Below, piece by piece: positions 59,138 to 64,000 of a DNA stretch of 64,000 bases (positions are counted from its first letter, which is position 1; every line of letters starts with the position of its first letter). Origin of the DNA: Candidatus Gastranaerophilales bacterium (lineage in GTDB: Bacteria > Cyanobacteriota > Vampirovibrionia > Gastranaerophilales > Gastranaerophilaceae); NCBI GenBank assembly GCA_947626225.1, contig CANQRH010000007.1:1-64000 (forward strand), read 5' to 3'. A program made the translations under genes and the position numbers. The notes beneath the pieces are model-generated. The model ran no database searches and was not told where the DNA came from. It saw only the letters and a list, made by a program, of their open reading frames with translations.

Positions 59138-60688
59138 ATGGCTATTGTAATTGAACCGCAAATATTTCAGCGCTTTAGAGGCATAAGAGAACTTAACGGG
59201 ATTAATTCCGGCGGAGAAATTTCCGCTATTCAATGCCAAAATGTTGAAATAATTCAGACTGAAGTCGGCTCGGCTTCAGGTATTAAAACTATGGACGGTA
59301 ACGCTGTTTTATATGAACTTCCTGCAGATTACAACGTTATCGGGATATTTAAGTCCGTTCAAGAAGGTACCGTATATAGATTTATTTACGCTGAAAATGA
59401 TGTTGAAGGGGTTCTGTTTTATATTGATATAACCCGAAAACCGGTTAAATTAATTGAAGGGCTATCAGTTACCGGGGAGTGTAACGGGATTACTTTAAAC
59501 TCCTCAGCTTATGATATTTTTGTGTTTACTAACGGTGAAGAAGTTAAAACCGTTTGTTTTACCGCTGATTTGGAATACGGAGAACAGATTCGCTCAATTA
59601 ATCCTGTTGATTATCTCGGCAGAAATCTTAAATTTTTGTCAATGGCCGAATGGAATGGGTTTCTGGTTGTAGCAAGCCAATACGGCGTGCACGCTTCTCA
59701 TCAAAATGATATCTACACTTGGAATGACGACCCGCAAGATGTCGCTGACAGTTTCTATATCGATTTTTCTAAAAAAGTTACAGCCGTTTTTGCATACACC
59801 GGAGGATTATATATTTTTACTGCCGATGATGTAAGCCTGTTAAATGTTACACCAAATGACACCGGTTCTACGCTTCAAACTATGGCGGGTGTGGGATGTT
59901 TTAGTTATACGTCAATTGTAAAACACGATACTTATTTATTCTTTTATGATAACAACCAGAAGAATATCTATTTTATTCAGAATATAGATTCGGGACAGCT
60001 CAGACCTGACGGCCCCGTGGCAAGAGAAATTCAAAGCAGATTTAATAACGTTAAAAAATGCAAGCTGGCCAGCTGTATTTATGATAATCGAAATGAAATA
60101 TGGATGTTAATTAATGATGAAATCTATATTTATAACTACTTTCTGAAAGAGTTTGTTCAACGTAAAGAGCAAGATATTAATACTGTATGTCTTATAGATA
60201 ATCTTGTTTTGAGCGGAGCTGATAAAGGCAGAATATTTATAGAAAATATAAATATAGATTTTTCCGGGGAATTTTATCCCGCTGTTTATCAGTCTACTTT
60301 TATCAATCTCGGCTCAAATTCTAATCTGAAAAAACAAAAAACCCCGCTTTTAATAGTGTTAAACGATAATTACAGAAACGATTTCTGGGTTGAATTAACC
60401 GTTAACAATAAGACTAAAAATCCTAAAAAGGTCAAAATTAAAGGCTCCGGCGGCGGTGTCTACGGTTCTAAAGACGATAATGAAATAATTCCTGATAACC
60501 AAAAATTCGGAACTGCGGTTTATGCGGCTAATAATCCCTACGCCAAAAAAGTTGTTGAAATCTCAACTCCTCAAACTTGGTACACTCTGGGTGTAAAAAT
60601 TTATACAAATGAAATAGGTCAAGGGTTTTATATATATTCGGTTGAACTAAAAAATATAAAAGCAAAACTTAAAACAAGAGGCCGTTAA
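59138..60688 (+). CDS. Phage stabilisation-type protein (P22 gp10-like role)
   Basis: 516 residues. Beta-rich, propeller-like short strands, counterpart of 21432 in size, order and features (YLGRNLKFLSMAEWNGFLVV; FYIDFSKKVTAVFAYTGGLY; NDEIYIYNYFLKEFV). AGGGTATC lies upstream, weak. It plugs the portal/adaptor channel by analogy. Confidence 0.7.
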   Translation: MAIVIEPQIFQRFRGIRELNGINSGGEISAIQCQNVEIIQTEVGSASGIKTMDGNAVLYELPADYNVIGIFKSVQEGTVYRFIYAENDVEGVLFYIDITRKPVKLIEGLSVTGECNGITLNSSAYDIFVFTNGEEVKTVCFTADLEYGEQIRSINPVDYLGRNLKFLSMAEWNGFLVVASQYGVHASHQNDIYTWNDDPQDVADSFYIDFSKKVTAVFAYTGGLYIFTADDVSLLNVTPNDTGSTLQTMAGVGCFSYTSIVKHDTYLFFYDNNQKNIYFIQNIDSGQLRPDGPVAREIQSRFNNVKKCKLASCIYDNRNEIWMLINDEIYIYNYFLKEFVQRKEQDINTVCLIDNLVLSGADKGRIFIENINIDFSGEFYPAVYQSTFINLGSNSNLKKQKTPLLIVLNDNYRNDFWVELTVNNKTKNPKKVKIKGSGGGVYGSKDDNEIIPDNQKFGTAVYAANNPYAKKVVEISTPQTWYTLGVKIYTNEIGQGFYIYSVELKNIKAKLKTRGR

Positions 60689-61053
60689 TGATAATTGACC
60701 GCTGCAGAAATAAAAAAGAATTGCTGAATTTATACAAATCAAGACCGATGCCCAATCAATATGATTTTGACTGGCTTATTAATAACCCGAATTTGTTTTG
60801 CTTTTATCACGAACAGGAAGGTTATCTCCAAGGATTTATTACCGTCCAAAGAGAAAACGGATTATTAACTTTATCCGGCACCGCTGTCAGAAGGATTATG
60901 CCGGATGCAATAAACGCTATAATCAAGGTATGTAATGCGTTTGATGAAGATATGTACGCATTTACACCACTGAGACACGCGGCATTATTATTAAAAAAAG
61001 CGGGGTTTAAACATATCAAAAACGATAAGTATATGAGGTTAAAAAATGGGTAA
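60688..61053 (+). CDS. GNAT-like phage protein
   Basis: 121 residues, ATG overlapping the upstream TAA. C-terminal FTPLRHAALLLKKAGFKHIK is the acetyl-CoA-binding end of GNAT proteins; the N-terminal strand set is short. It occupies the same kind of position as 26384. It may be a minor virion protein or modify a virion protein. Confidence 0.65.
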   Translation: MIIDRCRNKKELLNLYKSRPMPNQYDFDWLINNPNLFCFYHEQEGYLQGFITVQRENGLLTLSGTAVRRIMPDAINAIIKVCNAFDEDMYAFTPLRHAALLLKKAGFKHIKNDKYMRLKNG

Positions 61054-61876
61054 AAAAAGTAAAGCACCAAGTTATCAAGCGGCAAGCTTTGACACGGGCG
61101 GATTATTCGGAAGCTCGACTACCGATAAAAACGGAACTACTTTCAGACCTGTAGGCTGGCAGTCTGAAACTATGACAACCGTTGGAAATTCTATCCCTAC
61201 GACATTTAACAATATGCTCTCGGGTGATTTTTCAAACGATGCCAATTATCAAGCTTACAGAAACAATCTTAACAGACAATTAAGCCAATCATTTGATGCA
61301 AATGTTTTGGGACAGCTTGCTAACAGAGGGCTGATGAGGTCAAGCGGGTTACAAAGTGCAACAAACAGTTTTGCCGACACACTCGCCAATAACGAAATGA
61401 ACCTTTATAATAATTATTATGACAGGCAGAAGAATAATTTAAGTGCCTTAATGGATTTGTCAAATAATATTTATAACCAAATTATGGGCGTTAATCAAGG
61501 TTCACAGTCGCAAGCCAATGCTTTGAATGGTTATAATTTGAATAAATATAAGCTTGACCAAGCAAACAATAATAATTCCTTATGGGGTTCTTTGGCTAAC
61601 ACTGCAGGAAATGCTGCGGGAAATATTGCGAGTTCGGCAATGTTGGCGTCGACTCTTGCTGCTTCTGATATTAACGTTAAAAAGAATATTAAGAAAATTG
61701 GCAAGAAAAACGGTTATAACTGGTATGAATTTGAGTATAAAGACGGGTTAGGACTTCCGAAAGGAAAGCAAGAGGGAGTTATCGCACAAGAAGTCGAAAA
61801 GGTTAATCCCGATGCCGTTGTGGTTATAAATGGTATTAAACACGTTGATTATAACAAACTGGGGGTGGTTAAATGA
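61046..61876 (+). CDS. Phage ejection-type protein with S74-like C-terminal domain
   Basis: 276 residues, eight-base overlap with the previous gene. Gly/Asn/Ser-rich helical body with LANRGLMRSSGLQSATNSFA, typical of P22 gp7-like ejection proteins. The C-terminal 70 residues (SDINVKKNIKKIGKKNGYNW; GVIAQEVEKVNPDAV; VDYNKLG) match the intramolecular chaperone/peptidase S74 type known from tail spikes and fibres. Probably self-processed during assembly. Confidence 0.75.
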   Translation: MGKKSKAPSYQAASFDTGGLFGSSTTDKNGTTFRPVGWQSETMTTVGNSIPTTFNNMLSGDFSNDANYQAYRNNLNRQLSQSFDANVLGQLANRGLMRSSGLQSATNSFADTLANNEMNLYNNYYDRQKNNLSALMDLSNNIYNQIMGVNQGSQSQANALNGYNLNKYKLDQANNNNSLWGSLANTAGNAAGNIASSAMLASTLAASDINVKKNIKKIGKKNGYNWYEFEYKDGLGLPKGKQEGVIAQEVEKVNPDAVVVINGIKHVDYNKLGVVK

Positions 61877-63501
61877 AATTCTGGGATGTGTTGACAGGTA
61901 AAAATAATACGACAGATTATACAAAAAATATGCCGCCATTGGCTCCGCAGTTAGATAATATCAGGATAAATGATGACGGGACTGCAACCAATGTTCCGAC
62001 AGCTGACGAAAAAGCTCTTACTGCTTTTGATAAGCTCTCTAATCGAACAAAAAAGATAGGCAATAACCTTTTTAACAATTTATTCGGAAATCAAGCGCAA
62101 CCTACCGATTTTGTAAATACAAATACTATGAGTGCGGGAATTTCAAGCAGCCCGCGTGTCGGCGGATTATTTAATGATATTGCAAGCGGCGCAAGAGAAA
62201 ACTTTGTTACAGGATTTGCCGCTCCTAATCTTTACTCAAAGCAAACACCGGACGGAAGAAATAAAGGCTTTGCTTACCGTTTGGGTGAAGGGTTAGGCAC
62301 TATCGGAAGATTTGCCGAAAGTCCTTTGGGTAGAAGTTTAATTACAGCCGGACTCGTGGGCGCTACAGGCGGTGACAGCTTAGATGCTTTAGCTTATGGC
62401 GGTCAAGCCGGTGCGTTGAACCAAAGATTAAGAAATCAAGACAGAATATACAGAAACTCAATGATTGAAAATGCACAGAGCTCATTGAGAAATAATCCCG
62501 AGTTTAATAAGTTATCTGCCGGTGAGCAAAATGCAATATATAATCAGCTATTAACAAATTCAGACGGTACAATGAAAAATTATGATACGATGAACGATAA
62601 GGAAAAAGCAGAGTTTAATGTTGCGTTAAATAAAGCATACGCTGACAAATTATATCAAAATCAGCAAGAACAATTAAACAATGCAGCTAATCAAATAAAT
62701 TCTATGCGAGGCTATATTACTCCCGATGTTTACGGTAATATGCTTCATTCACAACAGCTGCAAGATAATGCCGCTTACAGAAAAATGTATTATGATAATC
62801 AGCTTCAAAATCAGAAGGAAATGCAACAGTTGAGAAAAGACCAACTCGCTATGCAAAAACAACAAAATGCTATTGATAATTATTACAGAGGTCAAAGTAA
62901 TGCGTTGGACTGGGCGAAATTAGCTGCTGATCGAAATAAACCTAATGTTAATTTCAATGGTATAACGAGTTTAAGAAAAGAATTTACAAGTTTACCACCT
63001 GTTAAAAATTCTACTGAAATCACGAGACAATATAATAATGTATATAGCTTATATAATCAGTATAAATCAGGGAAAATTGGTAAAAACGCTTTTGACCAAG
63101 CGTTAATTACAACACTAAACAAAGTTTTAGATCCGACTTCTGTTGTTAGAGAAAGTGAATTTGATAGAACAGCAGCAGGTCAAGCTGTTTGGGATAAATT
63201 AAACGGTTATCAACAAAAGCTTACTCGTGGTGGCTCAGGTTTAACTGACGCTAATAGAGATGATTTAGTGAATGCTTTAACAATTATGAAACAAGCAAAC
63301 GATAATGAAGTAAAAGAAATTGTAAATGATTACGCAGATTTAGCACAGAGATATGGCATAAACCCTGCTGATATAATGCCAAGACATTATAAAAATGGCT
63401 CTGCAAAACAAGCAGGAAGTTTTAAAGAGGGGCAAACCGCCGTAAATAAAAAGACAGGTGAACGTATTATATGGAGGAACGGGAAATGGGAACCGCTGTA
63501 A
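61873..63501 (+). CDS. Probable DNA-ejection protein
   Basis: 542 residues, start ATGA overlapping the upstream stop. Gln/Asn-rich helices in the middle (residues 265-345), a Gly/Ala hydrophobic stretch near residues 150-180 (RSLITAGLVGATGGDSLDAL) that could insert in membrane, and KKTGERIIWRNGKWEPL at the end. Position and composition fit P22 gp20/gp16-type internal proteins; no direct motif. Confidence 0.65.
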   Translation: MKFWDVLTGKNNTTDYTKNMPPLAPQLDNIRINDDGTATNVPTADEKALTAFDKLSNRTKKIGNNLFNNLFGNQAQPTDFVNTNTMSAGISSSPRVGGLFNDIASGARENFVTGFAAPNLYSKQTPDGRNKGFAYRLGEGLGTIGRFAESPLGRSLITAGLVGATGGDSLDALAYGGQAGALNQRLRNQDRIYRNSMIENAQSSLRNNPEFNKLSAGEQNAIYNQLLTNSDGTMKNYDTMNDKEKAEFNVALNKAYADKLYQNQQEQLNNAANQINSMRGYITPDVYGNMLHSQQLQDNAAYRKMYYDNQLQNQKEMQQLRKDQLAMQKQQNAIDNYYRGQSNALDWAKLAADRNKPNVNFNGITSLRKEFTSLPPVKNSTEITRQYNNVYSLYNQYKSGKIGKNAFDQALITTLNKVLDPTSVVRESEFDRTAAGQAVWDKLNGYQQKLTRGGSGLTDANRDDLVNALTIMKQANDNEVKEIVNDYADLAQRYGINPADIMPRHYKNGSAKQAGSFKEGQTAVNKKTGERIIWRNGKWEPL

Positions 63502-64000
63502 ATCTACCGTCAGGGTTTGAACTTGAAGAAAATGGGCAGGCTAATACATCTGCATTAAAAGGCAAATCAAATTTTTTGAAAGATTTTGGCAAAGGATTTG
63601 CTCAAGGTGTTTCTTCGCTTGGGGTAGGATTAGGCAAAAATATTGTAAATCCATACATCCGTCCTCTGTTAGGTAAAAAACCGTTAAGTGACGCAGAACT
63701 TGATAAACGTTATGGCCTTTTGGATGATAAGCCCCAAAGCACTTCACAAAAAGTCGGAAGGTTTGTTGGCGAAACAGCACCATATTTATTATTGCCACAG
63801 GCAAAAGTCGTACAAGGAACAGGAACCGCAGCAAAGCTCGGTAATGCTGCAGTTACGGGAGCTTATCAAGGTGCCACAGTTGGTGGAACGGAAAGTATAA
63901 AAAATAAGGGCATTACTAAGGATATCGGCAAAGATGTATTAACAGGCGCTGTAGTCGGCGGAGCCATTTCTCCTGCCGTAATGGCAGCACCTATGGTTAC
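63486..64000 (+). CDS. Ejection/internal virion protein (partial, runs off the window)
   Basis: Starts at ATG 63486 inside the end of the previous gene with GGAGG upstream. The 171 visible codons read MGTAVNLPSGFELEENGQAN ... GKGFAQGVSSLGVGLGKN ... VGRFVGETAPYLLLPQ. The region rich in Gly/Ala/Val is typical of large phage internal proteins (gp16-like). It is not in the ORF track because no stop is reached. Confidence 0.7.
   Translation, partial: MGTAVNLPSGFELEENGQANTSALKGKSNFLKDFGKGFAQGVSSLGVGLGKNIVNPYIRPLLGKKPLSDAELDKRYGLLDDKPQSTSQKVGRFVGETAPYLLLPQAKVVQGTGTAAKLGNAAVTGAYQGATVGGTESIKNKGITKDIGKDVLTGAVVGGAISPAVMAAPMV

Larger units (their letters stand above)
50878..64000 (+). mobile_element. 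P22-like prophage (left end; continues past the window)
   Basis: Begins at a tRNA-Ser-like fragment. Genes in order: amidase (minus strand), unknown, TerS, TerL, portal, two small genes, scaffold, coat, minor protein, adaptor, stabilisation protein, GNAT-like, S74-type ejection protein, two more ejection-type proteins. No integrase, repressor or replication gene is visible, so those should lie to the right. Related in most head genes to the block at 20,200-32,820. Confidence 0.85.

Overview
The window is AT-rich bacterial DNA that reads best as a gut member of the Gastranaerophilales (Melainabacteria/Vampirovibrionia, the non-photosynthetic sister lineage of Cyanobacteria). The basis is the overall protein style: a prepilin-like N-terminus (FTLAEVLITIGIIGVVASL), a GH57 branching enzyme, cell-wall hydrolases without signal peptides, and several lineage-type proteins with an 'FG'/'FTG' motif near the N-terminus. 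This assignment rests on recognition from memory; no search was run.

Layout. 1-3,100 is the decaying end of a surface-glycan locus: a truncated glycosyltransferase fused out of frame to a decapitated RmlD-like reductase, then two radical-SAM genes, the second frameshifted. 3,300-20,110 is mostly host core: tRNA-Asp, GH57 glycogen branching enzyme, two lineage-type membrane proteins, a HEAT-queC-DUF366-SPOR operon, rpsB-tsf, cobO, a large coiled-coil protein, and rimP/nusA split by an 850-bp element (a four-helix-bundle 'IVP' gene between inverted arrays of ~74-bp repeats), then zupT.

20,200-32,820 is a compact P22-like (podovirus-type) structural block: endolysin amidase, tail-stabilisation-like protein, coat, scaffold, head adaptor, small and large terminase, portal. 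I see no integrase, repressor, replication, tail-needle or ejection genes, and its order differs from the related phage at the right end. It carries a cargo island: three tandem paralogous secreted TonB-C-like proteins, each behind a near-consensus sigma-70 promoter placed so that the mRNA would be leaderless, surrounding a lipase-like alpha/beta hydrolase.

32,845-50,820 returns to host genes: a lineage-type 548-aa protein, a degenerate HD-GYP protein, an HExxH secreted protein, TPR and FtsB-like genes, a ribbon-helix-helix regulator divergent from a pilin-like gene with a shared palindromic operator, gltX, galE, tRNA-Thr, a LysM amidase plus LysM muramidase operon, a CMD-cupin protein, rubrerythrin, and aroA. 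Three transcription units here have sigma-28/FliA-like promoters (TAAAGTTT-N11/12-GCCG).

50,878 to the right edge is a second, more complete P22-like prophage beginning at a truncated tRNA-Ser-like sequence: amidase, small and large terminase, portal, scaffold, coat, adaptor, stabilisation protein, GNAT-like protein and ejection-type proteins, the last running off the window. Its amidase, terminase, portal, coat, adaptor and stabilisation proteins are relatives of those in the first block, so the window holds two phages of one lineage at different stages of decay or domestication.
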